Source: Coriobacteriia bacterium
GTDB lineage: Bacteria; Actinomycetota; Coriobacteriia; Anaerosomatales; SLCP01
Assembly: GCA_007125735.1 (NCBI GenBank)
Contig: SLCP01000201.1
Coordinates: 1-39,637, forward strand
Direction of reading: 5' to 3'
Length of the DNA stretch: 39,637 nt
Shown: positions 39,637-39,637 of the stretch, one piece after another
How the letters are laid out: the number at the start of each line of letters is the position of its first letter
Numbering within the stretch: the first letter of the stretch is position 1
Notes under the pieces: generated by a model
The model's input: the letters and a program-made list of their open reading frames with translations, nothing else
What the model was told of the DNA's origin: nothing
The model's database searches: none
Position numbers and translations under genes: made by a program

Positions 39637-39637
39637 A

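Noticed and set aside
39002..39637. Leftward 211-residue frame running off the right edge, beginning with a GFEPLTSRLS-type sequence
   Set aside because: This is the antisense translation of the tRNA gene, a well-known false protein in databases. The rest overlaps the YjbQ gene.
1..39637. CRISPR arrays, insertion sequences, prophage or rRNA
   Set aside because: Read for direct repeats, transposase motifs and rRNA segments on both strands; none seen.

Overview
This window looks like the chromosomal replication-origin region of a high-GC actinobacterium, probably an anaerobic deep-branching relative of the Coriobacteriia. This placement is inferred from gene order and content; no database search was possible. 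The leftward string rpmH-rnpA-yidD-yidC-jag-rsmG-parA-parB and the rightward string dnaA-dnaN-recF-dciA(DUF721)-gyrB-gyrA flank a stretch rich in DnaA boxes, the classical actinobacterial oriC layout without mnmE/mnmG. A rubrerythrin, a membrane-anchored multiheme cytochrome c and a ferrous-iron transporter suggest anaerobic or microaerobic life.

Layout. Positions 1-9276 hold accessory functions: feoA-feoB (leftward, feoB cut by the window edge), an orphan sensor histidine kinase, a leftward operon of a drug-efflux MFS protein, a small acidic membrane protein and D-Ala-D-Ala ligase, an HtrA protease, and a multiheme cytochrome c with one abnormal heme motif. Positions 9497-11081 hold rubrerythrin overlapping rlmN. 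From 20162 down to 11029 a long leftward array carries rsmG, parA, parB, a YtxH-like protein and an AddB/AddA-type helicase-nuclease pair. Two parS sites lie just upstream of rsmG. From 22918 down to 20637 is the rpmH-rnpA-yidD-yidC-jag operon, behind a near-consensus promoter.

The origin. DnaA boxes occur in two intergenic clusters: 23036-23430 (between rpmH and the next gene) and 25911-26085 (between dnaA and dnaN). Between the first cluster and dnaA lies an unusual gene encoding a GHKL-type ATPase domain fused to a C-terminal winged-helix domain. It ends 21 bp before dnaA and is probably co-transcribed with it. I consider this the most interesting locus in the window.

Rightward from dnaA come dnaN, recF, dciA, gyrB, a two-helix membrane protein of unknown function, gyrA and a HAD phosphatase, nearly all overlapping or within a few bases of each other. 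gyrB has a perfect 11-bp stem-loop at the predicted 5' end of its transcript. The right end holds a MacA/MacB-type efflux system in three genes, a DUF151 nuclease-family protein, a YjbQ-family protein and a tRNA-Ile(GAT) with a good promoter. I saw no insertion sequences, prophage genes, CRISPR arrays or rRNA genes.
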